Origin: Corynebacterium cystitidis
GTDB lineage: Bacteria; Actinomycetota; Actinomycetes; Mycobacteriales; Mycobacteriaceae
Length of the DNA: 64,000 nt
Reading direction: 5' to 3'
Assembly: GCF_900187295.1 (NCBI RefSeq)
Contig: NZ_LT906473.1
Location: 1,736,001-1,800,000 of the forward strand
The stretch's first letter is position 1. Each line of letters starts with the position of its first letter. Positions 31,052 through 40,590 of this stretch are shown here, one piece after another. Below the pieces are notes generated by a model that worked only from the letters and a program-made list of their open reading frames with translations, had not been told where the DNA came from and searched no databases. The position numbers and the translations under genes are program-made.

Positions 31052-31873
31052 ATGGACGGTATGCGCCAGACCACGGAAGACTTTATGAGAGCACATGCCG
31101 ACGCTACCGACCACGAGCTAGCCCGCGAACTCGTGAAATACGCGGGTGCGCTGGCACTAAAGATGCGCGAGGCCGGAGTGGGCACCGACTACAAAACTTC
31201 CATCTCCGACGTGGTCACTGATGCTGACCGCGCCGCCGAAGAGTTTGTGGCGCGGGCGCTGACGCAACTGCGCCCCGACGACGGCATGCTCGGCGAAGAA
31301 GGCGCCACCCGCGAATCCAACACCGGGCGGGTGTGGGTCATCGACCCAGTAGACGGCACCTATAACTTCGCCTCCGGGTCGGACTACTTCTGCAGCGCGC
31401 TCGCGCTTATCGACGGAGACCCCTCCGACCCAGACGATCTGCTGCTGGGGGCTGTACACCGCCCCGTCTTAGACATCACATGGCTGGGTTCTTTGGAAGG
31501 TTCGACCCGCAACGGTGTCCAGCTCCAACGGCTCGTCGATAAGCCCCTCGCCGAGATCTCTGTGGCCTCGTACCTCCACCCCACCTCCATGACGCAGCCG
31601 GCGATCCGTGACGCATGGCTGCGCGGTGTGCAAGGCGCTGCGACTATCCGGATGTTCGGCGCAGGATCGATCGATTTAGCCTCCGTGGCCTCGGGGAACG
31701 TGGGCGCGTGGCTGCAACACTCGGTAGCGGACTGGGATTGGCTGCCGGGCAAAATTTTGGTCGAGGGCGTCGGTGGCGCTGCCGAAAAGGTCACGGCTGG
31801 GGGTGTGGAGTGGTGTGTTGCCGGTTCGCAACAAGCTGTGTCTGAGATTGCTTCTGCCCTCTCAAGTGACTAG
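31052..31873 (+). CDS. Inositol monophosphatase family protein
   Basis: The protein has the IMPase metal site: the glutamate in GEEGATRE, then [20 protein letters not shown] (D-P-V-D-G-T), and the third aspartate region [18 protein letters not shown]. It should be a magnesium-dependent phosphatase of inositol phosphate, histidinol phosphate or a related sugar phosphate. Three in-frame ATGs lie at 31052, 31061 and 31085; the last has GGAAGA at the best spacing, so the protein may be 11 residues shorter. It is followed 38 bp later by hisN. Confidence 0.88.
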   Translation: MDGMRQTTEDFMRAHADATDHELARELVKYAGALALKMREAGVGTDYKTSISDVVTDADRAAEEFVARALTQLRPDDGMLGEEGATRESNTGRVWVIDPVDGTYNFASGSDYFCSALALIDGDPSDPDDLLLGAVHRPVLDITWLGSLEGSTRNGVQLQRLVDKPLAEISVASYLHPTSMTQPAIRDAWLRGVQGAATIRMFGAGSIDLASVASGNVGAWLQHSVADWDWLPGKILVEGVGGAAEKVTAGGVEWCVAGSQQAVSEIASALSSD

Positions 31874-31911
31874 CCACCACTCGGCCGTCTACGGGACTAG
31901 GCTTAGGAGGT

Positions 31912-32709
31912 ATGAGCAACTACGCAGATGATCTCGGCCTCGCACTCGAGCTAGCCGAACTTGCAGACTCCATTACCTTGGACCGCTTTGAAGCCTCCGA
32001 TCTTGAGGTCAATTCCAAGCCGGACATGACTCCCGTTTCTGACGCTGACCTCGCCGTCGAAGAGGCGCTGCGCGAGAAACTCTCCGAGGCTCGCCCTTCC
32101 GACGCGATACTAGGTGAAGAATTCGGCGGCGACGCTGTCCTCGAAGGACGCCAGTGGGTGATCGACCCCATCGACGGCACGAAGAACTTCGTCCGCGGCG
32201 TTCCGGTCTGGGCCACCTTGATCGCCCTTCTCGACGATGGCATGCCCGTTGTCGGCGTCGTCTCCGCACCCGCACTGGCCCGCCGCTGGTACGCCTCCGC
32301 CGAGTCCGGCGCGTGGCGCACCTTCAAGGGGGAAGGATTAAAGAAGCTGTCTGTCTCGGGCGTAGCGACGCTTAACGACGCATCCCTGTCCTTCTCTTCC
32401 CTTGAAGGTTGGCGTGAACACCACGACAAGCTGGAACAGTTCATCGCTTTGACTGATAAATGCTGGCGCCTGCGCGGCTACGGCGACTTCTTTTCTTACT
32501 GCTTAGTTGCCGAAGGTGCGGTGGACATTGCTGCTGAGCCGGAGGTTTCCTTGTGGGACCTTGCCGCGTTGAATGTGATCGTGACCGAGGCCGGTGGCAA
32601 GTTTACTTCGCTATCTGGCAAGGACGGCCCGCATGGTGGCAACGCTGTGGCCACCAACGGGCATCTCCACCAGCAGGTTCTCGAGGCAATGCGGGAGCAG
32701 GAAAGCTAG
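31912..32709 (+). CDS. hisN: Histidinol-phosphatase (IMPase family)
   Basis: The 265-residue protein has the IMPase motifs [28 protein letters not shown] and [17 protein letters not shown]. The KNFVRG and [18 protein letters not shown] blocks are those of actinobacterial HisN, which removes phosphate from histidinol phosphate in histidine synthesis. It lies next to a paralogous IMPase and near prfB, as in other corynebacteria. AGGAGGT precedes the ATG. Its stop lies six bases from the stop of the convergent protease gene. Confidence 0.9.
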   Translation: MSNYADDLGLALELAELADSITLDRFEASDLEVNSKPDMTPVSDADLAVEEALREKLSEARPSDAILGEEFGGDAVLEGRQWVIDPIDGTKNFVRGVPVWATLIALLDDGMPVVGVVSAPALARRWYASAESGAWRTFKGEGLKKLSVSGVATLNDASLSFSSLEGWREHHDKLEQFIALTDKCWRLRGYGDFFSYCLVAEGAVDIAAEPEVSLWDLAALNVIVTEAGGKFTSLSGKDGPHGGNAVATNGHLHQQVLEAMREQES

Positions 32710-32715
32710 TTCTGT

Positions 32716-33948
32716 CTAGTTCTGGGCCAGGGTGAAACCTGCTCCAACGCCACCCTGCTTATCCATGTCCTCCACGACAGCGTCCATGCGAGCTGACGCG
32801 GTCGGAGCATGCAGCGCTCCTTGCCACGGTGTGGAACATTCAACGTTGTAGGGCCGTGGCAAGACCCCTCCGTTGATCATGCCGACCACGCGGCCCTGGT
32901 AAAACACCGGGGCGCCAGAGTCACCGACCATCGAACACACGTGGCTCACCTGCATATCTTCCCCGGTCAGGAGTGTCATGCCACAGGTCTCGCCGCTGGC
33001 GACGCCCTGCTTACACACAATTTGGCCGGGTTGTGCCTGCCCGCCGACACCGTGAGCAGTCGCGCCGTTGTAAGTGTTGGTCACTTCGGCGTTGGACCCC
33101 AATTCGATAACCGCGTAATCCAGATACTCATTCTTGCTCACAACAGTTCCGGAGGGTCCTACCTGCCAGGAATCCGCAGAGGACACGGAGTCGCCGACCT
33201 CACCGCAATGGCCGGCAGTGATTCCCACCTTGCGGCCTTGCGCATCAGTACCTGCCATTGTAAGCGTGCACAGTGCATCATCGCCGACATAAATCGGGGT
33301 TCCTGGGCCATACAGAGACGCCCCGCGGGTCATCGCCTGGTTAGATTGTTCAGGAATGCGAGGAGCATCGAACCAGGAACCGGGCACGCGGTGCAGGACA
33401 TAGTCCGCAAATGGTTTGCCTGCCATGACCTTGCTGACTGGGTCATTGCGCCACCAATAATTCTGGTTGGTGGTCACCGGCAGTGGGCCCTGTTCCGCGT
33501 CGATCCCAATTGGGTTCGGGTTTGTCAGACCGGGGTCGTGCACTGGGCTCAGACCTGAATCTGTGCCAGCTTCCTCGGCAGACTCGGGAGGCTGCACCGC
33601 TGGGAGCTGCTCCCCTTGCTGCGTGGCTTCACCTCGCGCAGAGGCTGCGTCGTTAAGTGCCGGTTGAGGTGCCGGGCTAACTGGCAGGAACTGGTTAACC
33701 TGGTTAACACTGTGGTCAAGCGCAGCGGTGACTGCACCATCAACTTGAGGCAGTGCGATACCCACGGCACGAGCGTCAGCGCGGGCTTGGTCAATCACCT
33801 TGGCGGAATCCAACGGGCCGATATTGATGCTGACCGTGGGGAACGCACCAAGGCTGCTTGAGGCATACGCTGCCGGTGCGACAAGGGTGGCCGCGATGCA
33901 CGCGGTAGCTGACAATCCGAGGTTCCGGAGGCGGACACGGCGCTTCAT
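32716..33948 (-). CDS. Secreted trypsin-like (S1/chymotrypsin fold) serine protease
   Basis: Starting at 33948 (MKRRVRLRNLGLSATACIAA), the protein has a signal peptide ending AAYA, a Gln/Pro/Ala-rich pro-region of about 140 residues, then a protease domain of roughly 220 residues. The catalytic histidine is in GITAGHCG, a likely aspartate in EYLDYAVIELG, and the serine in MVGDSGAPVF. Cysteines flank the active site (ALCTLTM, AGHCGEV, SHVCSM), suggesting disulfides. The enzyme should be exported and act on extracellular proteins. An in-frame Met at 34002 exists but lies before the signal peptide. Confidence 0.88.
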   Translation of the reverse strand: MKRRVRLRNLGLSATACIAATLVAPAAYASSSLGAFPTVSINIGPLDSAKVIDQARADARAVGIALPQVDGAVTAALDHSVNQVNQFLPVSPAPQPALNDAASARGEATQQGEQLPAVQPPESAEEAGTDSGLSPVHDPGLTNPNPIGIDAEQGPLPVTTNQNYWWRNDPVSKVMAGKPFADYVLHRVPGSWFDAPRIPEQSNQAMTRGASLYGPGTPIYVGDDALCTLTMAGTDAQGRKVGITAGHCGEVGDSVSSADSWQVGPSGTVVSKNEYLDYAVIELGSNAEVTNTYNGATAHGVGGQAQPGQIVCKQGVASGETCGMTLLTGEDMQVSHVCSMVGDSGAPVFYQGRVVGMINGGVLPRPYNVECSTPWQGALHAPTASARMDAVVEDMDKQGGVGAGFTLAQN

Positions 33949-34002
33949 GGTTAAGTTTTCTTCTTTCGTACAAGGTGAACCACTAGGGCCCGCAAGGGGC
34001 AT

Positions 34003-34250
34003 TTCTCTAGTCTGCCATCATCCGAGGATTCAGGTCATCTGAAACCGCGCTTCGTGTCCGAATTGTTAGTTGCGGTTGTTGGTTGCGGCTAGATCCTCTG
34101 TTCGTCCACTGCTCGTGTGAGACTGTATTCTGGGCAACACCCCCCAGATGCGGGGAAGTGCATACATTTACCCTTAAAGAGTGACCTCAGACACTAACCT
34201 CGGAGATTGTAAGAAATGTCTATTAGTTTTCTATTTTGATCTGAGGTTCC
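34003..34250. other. Divergent intergenic region
   Basis: No gene is visible. It separates the protease and the symporter relic and should hold both promoters. An AT-rich stretch at 34205-34245 precedes the symporter ATG, but no clear operator is recognised. Confidence 0.5.
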
Positions 34251-35493
34251 ATGAGCCAGTTCGATCAGCTTGTCGAATCCGTTGTCGGCCCTGTAGCTGA
34301 TGGCCGCAGCACTTTTTCTCACCATCTGGCTCAAGTTTCAGCCAATCACCGGTGCTCGCCACTCATTCAAAGTGATCACCGGTAAATTCACCCGCAAAAC
34401 CGACCCGGGAGAAATCTCCAGTTTCCAAGCCCTGGCAACGGAGCTGTCCGGCACCATTGGCCTGGGCAACATTGCAGGCGTTGCCGTTGCAGTTTCGGTC
34501 GGCGGTCCAGGTGCCGCATTGTGGATCGCCGCGTTTGGCTTGTTAGGCATGAGCGTGAAAATGGCCGAGGCTACATTAGGCGTGGTGTTCCGGCGGGTAA
34601 ACGACGATGGCACAATTTCCGGCGGCCCAATGTATTACCTCCGCGATGGGTTGAAGTCGATTGGTTGGAAGAAGTTAGGCGGTGTCCAAGCCTGGCTCTA
34701 TGCACTGTTCACCCTGCTCGGTGTCTACGGGGCTGACTTGTTCCAGTCCAACCAGGTAGCGGCGATTCTCTCTTCGTCGATAGGCAACGAGTTCCTGCAG
34801 AACAATAACTGGTTTCTGGGTGTGACCTCCCCCTCAGGTGTTGCAGGTGGTGCAATCGGTGTGGCAGTGATTGGTATACAGCGTTCCCTGTTCTCTAACG
34901 CAGCGGGCGTGGGCACCCCCGGTTTTGCGCACTCCGCGTCCAAGTCGCGTCGACCTGCGTCGGAGGATTTCAACGCAATGTGGGGTCCGTTTTTTGACTC
35001 GGTGGTGGTGTGTATGTTGACCGCGACTGCGATTGTGGTGACCGGCGTGTACATCTTCGGCGATTCCGCAGCCACCCGTTGGACCCTCAAGGGCATCTGG
35101 GTAATTGGCCCGATTATCGGCGCTTCTGCTTCTTTAAATGCAGTGATTACCTTTGCGGACGCTTCCTTCTTCCTCATGGCCATCCCGAATTTGCTGGGCA
35201 TCTACTTCCTGGCCAATGTGCTGCGCCGCGAGATTCTCTCCTACCGCGAGGCTGTCAGCGACGGCCATATCGACGAGGCCCACCGGCAGCTCCAGGTCGG
35301 ATTGGGTGACCATGAGCCTTCCGAGGAGGACGAGGCACTGGCAGCCAAAATTGATGCTCAAGGCATTGACGACGGCCCCTACGACCCACAGGGCCCACGC
35401 CACGGCATCAACAAGTCCGTCTACACCAGCGCATCGAATGACTCACCGGAGCCTGGTTCCACCAGCGGTAGTTCCACAGCGCGCGATGTATAA
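34251..35493 (+). pseudogene. Alanine/glycine:cation symporter (AGCS) with several internal deletions
   Basis: The ancestral start at 34251 reads MSQFDQLVESVVGPVAD and then loses about 30 residues and the frame. The main frame resumes in FLTIWLKFQPITGARHSF. AGCS blocks follow: TELSGTIGLGNIAGVAVAVS, GGPMYYLRDGLK, GVAGGAIGVAVIGIQRSLFS. Two more gaps are visible by comparison with the family: after NNWFLGV about 50 residues are missing before the GVAGGA block, and after VYIFGDSAATRW about 50 residues are missing before GPIIGASASLNAV. Around 400 of about 550 residues remain, lacking several transmembrane helices. It is very unlikely to transport. Confidence 0.8.
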
Positions 35494-35515
35494 AACGCAC
35501 GCTTAACGACGAAAC

Positions 35516-35556
35516 ACTACGCCTGCTCCTCCATTTTTAGAAGGAGCAGGCGTAGT
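35516..35556. terminator. Strong stem-loop between convergent relics, bidirectional terminator candidate
   Basis: A perfect 15-bp stem (ACTACGCCTGCTCCT at 35516-35530, complement at 35542-35556) with an 11-base loop lies between the symporter and azoreductase relics. No T-tract follows on either strand, so termination is inferred from position only. Confidence 0.6.
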
Positions 35557-35576
35557 CATGGTAAGGCCCAAACCCC

Positions 35577-36194
35577 CTACACAGTTTTTGCGAGCTCCTT
35601 GACGCGCCCAAGAACCTCGTTCATGATTTCGTCGGCTCGATGTGGCTCGTGGTCCATACCTTCCGCGATGACAGAGGAGACTTCGCAGCCCAGGAAAGTC
35701 CCGATTTGCTTGATGTACTGCGCTGCAGGATCGTTACCGTCGAAGTTACCGCCGGAAGCCTGCATGTGCACCAGCTTCTTGCCCTGTACTAGGCCCTCAG
35801 CCTCACCGGTCTCGGTGTAGCGGAAGGTCACGCCTGCGCGACAGACGGTGTCGATCCACGCCTTCAGGCGGGTTGGGATCGACAGGTTTCACAGGGGGTT
35901 TGCCACGACAACTAGGTCTGCGTTGAGGAACTGATCAGTGTAGTTGTCATAAAGAGTCAGCTTGCTCTGTTGCTGCTGAGTGAGGTGTGCAAAGTGCTCA
36001 CCGCGACTGAGCTGTTCCCAACCGGATAGCAGATCAATATCAATTTCGGGGATGGCCACTTCATAGAGGCGAAGCTCCTCGACCTGCGCATCAGGATGTG
36101 CATCCTTGTAGGCATCACGGAATGTGTCTGCCATGGTCATGGAGCGCGAGTTATTGGACTCCAGAGGGTGTGCACGAATAATCAGAACCTTCAA
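35577..36194 (-). pseudogene. FMN-dependent NADH-azoreductase (AzoR family) with one in-frame stop
   Basis: The gene starts at 36194 (MKVLIIRAHPLESNNSRSM) and would encode 205 residues of the flavodoxin-like quinone reductase/azoreductase family. Codon 102 (35889-35891) is TGA. Relatives have tryptophan or tyrosine in this place (NPLWN-LSIPTRLKAWID), so TGG to TGA is the likely change. Downstream the same frame continues intact through CRAGVTFRYTETGEAEGL, SGGNFDG and the C-terminus. A single base change thus inactivated it recently, unless UGA is read through. Confidence 0.85.
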
Positions 36195-36500
36195 GAACGG
36201 ACCTTTCTATTGGTTTGTAAGTAAAAACCTATCCATGGCTCTACTATACCGTGGACATGTCCACTTTGCTTGCGAGGAACTTTCCCCCACGTCTCTCAGA
36301 CATGACCGCCGCCCCTAACATGTGACACTCCACCCCGACATGGGACACATGAGATCTACACCCGTTGGCCGTTGGATCACTTTTTAGGAGGTGTTAGCTC
36401 AAAGTTACTCGTACAGAGATAAAAACAGTGTGCCCAACCGGACATCCGCCCAGAAGGACACACCTAGTTTCTATCTCTTTATTCCAAGTAGGTTCGTGCC
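36195..36500. repeat. Intergenic region with a long imperfect hairpin (36415-36478)
   Basis: No gene is seen in these 306 bp. Arms AGAGATAAAAAC and GTTTCTATCTCT, with inner GTGTG/CACAC pairs, form a stem-loop at 36415-36478 just after the small membrane protein gene, probably its terminator. A motif ACATGTGACACTCCACCCCGA at about 36319-36339 resembles the IS256-type end sequence near 53.28 kb and may be an IS scar; this is weak. Confidence 0.45.
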
Positions 36501-36731
36501 TTAATTCTGGCGCGCTTCGTGCTCGCCGCGAGGCTCTCGCTGACGCGCAGTGCCTGGGTTTGCGTCATTGGCCACCATAACAGCCAAGATGATACCAACA
36601 ATCGTCTGGACAATAGTGAACACAGTGTTCCAGCCCACTTCGCCGGTTTGCATATTGTGGAACGCGGCGAAGACACCCATCAGGATGCCAATCAACGCGA
36701 AGATCAAAATGATTTGGCGTGTACGTGTCAT
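36501..36731 (-). CDS. Small two-helix membrane protein
   Basis: The 76-residue protein follows a strong GGAGGAAAG ribosome-binding site. It has two hydrophobic helices (about residues 6-24 and 36-53) separated by HNMQTGEVGWN and a polar tail (ANDANPGTARQREPRGEH). The family is not recognised. The helix pair and the strong start signal support a real gene. It stands alone. Confidence 0.7.
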   Translation of the reverse strand: MTRTRQIILIFALIGILMGVFAAFHNMQTGEVGWNTVFTIVQTIVGIILAVMVANDANPGTARQREPRGEHEARQN

Positions 36732-36930
36732 TTAAACTTTCCTCCTAAAATACTGCAGTTACTGCTTGTAGTGACTCTTAGGTCGCATTATAGCCTTAAA
36801 ACCCCTGCCCGGCTGGTTTTCCACTTATCGCTCGGTTACACCGCACCTATCATGGAGAGCAGGGTGAGCATAAAGCTCCCCTTGCGGTCAAGCCAGAGCT
36901 GCTAGGGGGGAAAGGTGCGCAGAGCCAATC

Positions 36931-37719
36931 TCAGCCAGGAGGCTGGCTTTTAAGGCCGGAAAAAGGGTTGAGTATGGAGGCCCCACCGTTGTTGTCCACA
37001 GTAACGTCGACCCCATAAACTTGGCGAACAAGATCAGAGGTAATAACCTCCGAAGGGCCGCCTGCAGCAACCACGTGTCCGCCGGCAAGCATCACAACAT
37101 GATCTGCGTAGTTCAGAGCCATGGAAAGATCATGCAGGACAAGCACAACAGTCTTCTTCTCCCGCCACGCGATGACGCGAGCCAGCTCCATAATCTCTAG
37201 TTGGTTACGAATGTCGAGGGCGCTGGTGGGCTCGTCGAAAAGAAAAAGCGCGGGCTGTTGCATCAGTGCGCGGGCGATAAGAACCTTTTGCCGCTGGCCA
37301 CCAGATAACTCGCTGACACGTTGATTAGCCAATTCCACGATATTCAGGCGTTGAAGCACGCTGAAGACCTCATCAAGATCTTCAGCGCGTAGCCTCCACT
37401 GAAGCAATTGCCTCCTACCCAGTAAAAGGAACTCAATCACACTAGTGGCAGAGACTGTTGCGGAGGACTGAGGTACATACCCTACTAACCTGCCAATGCT
37501 TGGCCGTGAGGTGCGCCGCAAGTCATGGTCACCCAAACGAATCGTGCCAGTTTTCGGTTCCAAAATCCGATTAATACATTTTGCTGCTGTTGTTTTACCG
37601 CAGCCATTGGGCCCGATCAATGCCGTCACTTGGCCAGGAAGTGCCCCAAAATCCACGTCAAATAACACTTGTGCCCCACCGCGGTAGGCGAAAGAGAGGC
37701 CTTGGACTTGAAGTTTCAT
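36931..37719 (-). CDS. Iron-type ABC importer 2, ATP-binding protein (FecE family)
   Basis: The 262-residue ATPase has Walker A GPNGCGKTT (about residues 36-44), Q-loop YVPQSS, signature LSGGQRQKVLIARA, Walker B LFLFDEPTSALD and H-loop VLHDLSMAL. It belongs to the FecE/BtuD group that imports iron-siderophores, heme or corrinoids. It overlaps the permease gene by four bases and ends a three-gene operon. Its relation to the importer at 13.5-17.5 kb is distant, so it should serve another ligand. Confidence 0.9.
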   Translation of the reverse strand: MKLQVQGLSFAYRGGAQVLFDVDFGALPGQVTALIGPNGCGKTTAAKCINRILEPKTGTIRLGDHDLRRTSRPSIGRLVGYVPQSSATVSATSVIEFLLLGRRQLLQWRLRAEDLDEVFSVLQRLNIVELANQRVSELSGGQRQKVLIARALMQQPALFLFDEPTSALDIRNQLEIMELARVIAWREKKTVVLVLHDLSMALNYADHVVMLAGGHVVAAGGPSEVITSDLVRQVYGVDVTVDNNGGASILNPFSGLKSQPPG

Positions 37720-38789
37720 CCGAGTTTCCTTCGGCGGATCACCAAAAATAGGAAAAACGGTACACCGATCAAGGAAGTAATAATTCCTACCGGAAGCTCA
37801 GTAGGAGCTATGACGGTGCGAGCTGCGGTATCGGACAAGAGCAACAGGATTCCCCCAATAAGAGCAGCACCTGGCAAGGTAAAACGCGCATCAGCTCCCA
37901 CCAGCATGGTGGCAATATGAGGAGCTACCAAACCGACAAAGCCGATCACACCACTAAAACTCACTGCAGTAGCTGTCAGCAGTGTTGACACAGTGAAAGT
38001 AAGCACCTGCACCCCTCGGTAATTAACTCCCAAGGCCTGCGCCTCCTCACGGCCGAGGGCAGCTACGTTCAAGTCCCACGACCGCACAATACTTATCGTC
38101 AATGCCACTACAAGCACCACGGTTAAAACAACAACAGGTGTCCACCGCATACCGGTAAAACTACCCATAGCCCAGAAAACAAGTTCAGGCAATTCCCTGC
38201 TATCGGCAACATATTTCAAGCCTGAAACCATTGCGGAGAATAGATACCCAATGGCCACACCGGTCAAGAGCAGTGTCGCAGTGGACCGATTAGTCGCTAA
38301 AGAAACCGTGTAGACAACAATCATTGTCAACACAGCGAAGAGGAAAGCGAAGGCAGGCACCACGTAGTAGGTGGAACTAAACCAGGGAATGTGTGCGGCA
38401 CCCACGATGGCAAGGCTGGCACCGAAGGCAGCTCCGTTGGAGATCCCTAAGGTATAAGGGCTGACCAAGGGGTTGTGGAAGATGATTTGCATCAATCGGC
38501 CGGACACTGCCAAAGCAGCACCCACCAGCACGGCCATCAACACCCGTGGCAAACGGACCTGCAAAGCTATGAAATCCGCTGTTGAAAAGGAATCGACGTG
38601 GCGCCCTCCCAGCCCGTTGCGCACGGCGTGAACGAAGGTAGGCAGTGACACCTGTGAAGCACCGACAGCGAGTGCCAAAACTACCGAGATAACCAGCAAC
38701 GCAACGAGGACGACCAAAGTAGCCCAGTTGCGTCGCTGTTTGCGGTAGTGCGTGGTCCGCTCAGTAGCTTGATCGGGGCGAGCTGACAT
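37716..38789 (-). CDS. Iron-type ABC importer 2, permease (FecCD family)
   Basis: The start is the ATG at 38789, whose A overlaps the TAA of the binding-protein gene (TAATG). The product has about 357 residues. After a basic N-terminus come about nine hydrophobic segments. The FecCD blocks are LQVRLPRVLMAVLVGAALAV, NPLVSPYTLGISNGAAFGAS, LGREEAQALGVNYRGVQ and GFVGLVAPHIATMLVG. There is only one permease gene, so the channel should be a homodimer, unlike the two-permease importer at 14-16 kb. Confidence 0.92.
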   Translation of the reverse strand: MSARPDQATERTTHYRKQRRNWATLVVLVALLVISVVLALAVGASQVSLPTFVHAVRNGLGGRHVDSFSTADFIALQVRLPRVLMAVLVGAALAVSGRLMQIIFHNPLVSPYTLGISNGAAFGASLAIVGAAHIPWFSSTYYVVPAFAFLFAVLTMIVVYTVSLATNRSTATLLLTGVAIGYLFSAMVSGLKYVADSRELPELVFWAMGSFTGMRWTPVVVLTVVLVVALTISIVRSWDLNVAALGREEAQALGVNYRGVQVLTFTVSTLLTATAVSFSGVIGFVGLVAPHIATMLVGADARFTLPGAALIGGILLLLSDTAARTVIAPTELPVGIITSLIGVPFFLFLVIRRRKLG

Positions 38790-39919
38790 TAGCCGATGTA
38801 GACCCACGCACCTTCGGCAGTAGTGTCCCAATACTTCCGCAGTAACTCGTCCAACTTCTCTTCCGGCTCGATGTCAGCAAACTCATCAGGGTAGGCAACT
38901 TTGCCCACGATCAGTGGAACCATGGCCATCCCAAGTGGGTTAGTTCCGATTTCCTGCGGCAGCAGAACTACACGGCCTTCCTTGACAGCGTCAATACCTT
39001 CCCAACCGGGGCGACCAACAAGCTCAGCATGGAGAGCTTCCGCCGCTGAAGGGTCTGGCACATCAGGGCCGAGTGCCTTTTCAGAGCCGCTGACCATCTT
39101 CACGATGATCTCAGGATCTGCTTCCAGCACGAATTCATCACTAGCCTTTGGATACTCGGTCCCCTCATCCGCCATCAAGTTTTTAACATTGGCCAATTCC
39201 AGCAGCTCGTGCCCGCCACTTCCTGGGCCAACAGAGGAATAATCTGAATATCCTTCCCAGTATCCACGTGCTGGGGTCACGTCTTTGGTGCGTTGCGCAA
39301 CATCGTCGACGATAGCTGTGATGTCGGAAGTAAATTCTTCGGCCTGCTCTTCAGCACCGAGCAACTTGCCCATAAATTCAATCTCGTCGATCATCTCGCT
39401 CGGCTGAGAAAGATCCACCATAGCCACGCGCACACCGCCCTCTTCGAGCTGTTCAGCGATTCCTTCATCGAGCCAACTGGAGTAGCCAAAAACTACATCG
39501 GGCTGCGCCTCCAGGATGGCCTCCACATTAGGTTCGCGCCAATCACCATATTTGTCCAAGGAGTCGGCTTCTCCCCCGGTCACACTGTCGCCCACTCCGA
39601 CGACTTTGTCGTCTTGTCCAAGCACTTGGATCATTTCGTAGGCAGAGGTGTTCAAGACGATGGCTTCATCGAAAGAGACTGGGAGTTCAAACTCGTTGCC
39701 GTAGCTGTCCGTGATTACTTCCCCGCTAGATTCAGCTGCGGTATTTGTCGCGTCTGCTGGGTCGCCTTGCTGGGCTGTACCCGTAGCTGTGGCGGTGTCA
39801 GACTTGGTTTGGTCGGAAGCATCATCGCCGCATGCTATTAGCGCAGTGGACAACGCTATTCCTGTTCCCAAGGCTAGGAGTTGACGTAGCTTGAGGTGTC
39901 GCGTGAATAGGTTTGTCAT
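38789..39919 (-). CDS. Iron-type ABC importer 2, substrate-binding lipoprotein
   Basis: The 376-residue protein has a signal peptide with lipobox STALIAC (cysteine near residue 30) and a Thr/Ala-rich linker. A class III binding fold follows: TSAYEMIQVLGQDDKVVGVG, WREPNVEAILEAQPDVVFGY, GPGSGGHELLELANVKNL, EFVLEADPEIIVKM, and a C-terminal helix ending EGAWVYIG. The last blocks resemble archaeal and clostridial iron or corrinoid binding proteins more than typical siderophore receptors; this is an impression from motifs. It is the first gene of the operon and has an iron-box-like site upstream. Confidence 0.88.
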   Translation of the reverse strand: MTNLFTRHLKLRQLLALGTGIALSTALIACGDDASDQTKSDTATATGTAQQGDPADATNTAAESSGEVITDSYGNEFELPVSFDEAIVLNTSAYEMIQVLGQDDKVVGVGDSVTGGEADSLDKYGDWREPNVEAILEAQPDVVFGYSSWLDEGIAEQLEEGGVRVAMVDLSQPSEMIDEIEFMGKLLGAEEQAEEFTSDITAIVDDVAQRTKDVTPARGYWEGYSDYSSVGPGSGGHELLELANVKNLMADEGTEYPKASDEFVLEADPEIIVKMVSGSEKALGPDVPDPSAAEALHAELVGRPGWEGIDAVKEGRVVLLPQEIGTNPLGMAMVPLIVGKVAYPDEFADIEPEEKLDELLRKYWDTTAEGAWVYIG

Positions 39920-39975
39920 TGTTGTCCTTTCGTCGAGCAGCTAGTGACAATTATTCAATTGAGTAATCGATTAGT

Positions 39976-39994
39976 TGAGTTTAGACTATCCTAC
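39976..39994. promoter_or_regulatory. DtxR-box-like site between divergent operons
   Basis: On the minus strand GTAGGATAGTCTAAACTCA matches the DtxR consensus at about 15 of 19 positions (14 if the central W positions are read strictly). It lies 57 bp from the lipoprotein start and 42 bp from the TPR-like gene start, so it could control both directions by iron. Confidence 0.55.
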
Positions 39995-40035
39995 AGTGCC
40001 CCAGAAGGGAAACTCTTGACAGAAAGGCGCCAGTA

Positions 40036-40590
40036 ATGTCCACCACACCTCCGCACAATGACACCTACCTTGAAAGCCGTGAAATTGAGGCCCAAGCACG
40101 CAAAGAGGATTCGCCCCAACAGTGGCTTCATTTTGCCGAGTTGAAAGATTCCAAAGGCAGCTACGGCCCAGCCACTGCCGGATATCTCAACGCCGGTATC
40201 GCTTTTGAGCGTGATGGGGACGCTGCGTCAGCGATTGACGCTTATCGACGCGGCCTTGACGTAGCGCAGAAAGCCTCGCACTCGGAATCTGTCGTTATTC
40301 TCAGCATGCGTCTCGTGCCACTGCTTGAGCGGACCGAGCGTTTCGACGAAGCCGGCGCCCTCTACGAAGCGTTGAGCGCGTATTACACAGAGCAAGAATC
40401 CTGGTTCCTCGCTGCTGATGCGGCCGACCATGCAGCCGAACTGTTCGGCAAAGCTGGGCGTGATTTGAGTAGCTACACACTGCCGGCCGAACTGTGGACC
40501 CGAAACGCCGAGTACTGGGCAGGAAAGGATAAGGGCGATGAGGCGTGGAGCCGACGGCGTGCAGCGGTCTACCTTGAAAACACCAAATAA
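40036..40590 (+). CDS. TPR-like helical protein
   Basis: The 184-residue protein is all-helical in appearance, with repeated TPR-like units: NAGIAFERDGDAASAIDAYR, SMRLVPLLERTERFDEAGAL, and AADAADHAAELFGKAGR. It has no signal or membrane segment. Its stop overlaps the start of the DUF2117-like gene (TAATG), so the two are coupled. It is divergent from the iron-type importer, sharing a short intergenic region with a DtxR-like box. It probably acts as a protein-binding partner of the downstream product; no family is certain. Confidence 0.72.
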   Translation: MSTTPPHNDTYLESREIEAQARKEDSPQQWLHFAELKDSKGSYGPATAGYLNAGIAFERDGDAASAIDAYRRGLDVAQKASHSESVVILSMRLVPLLERTERFDEAGALYEALSAYYTEQESWFLAADAADHAAELFGKAGRDLSSYTLPAELWTRNAEYWAGKDKGDEAWSRRRAAVYLENTK

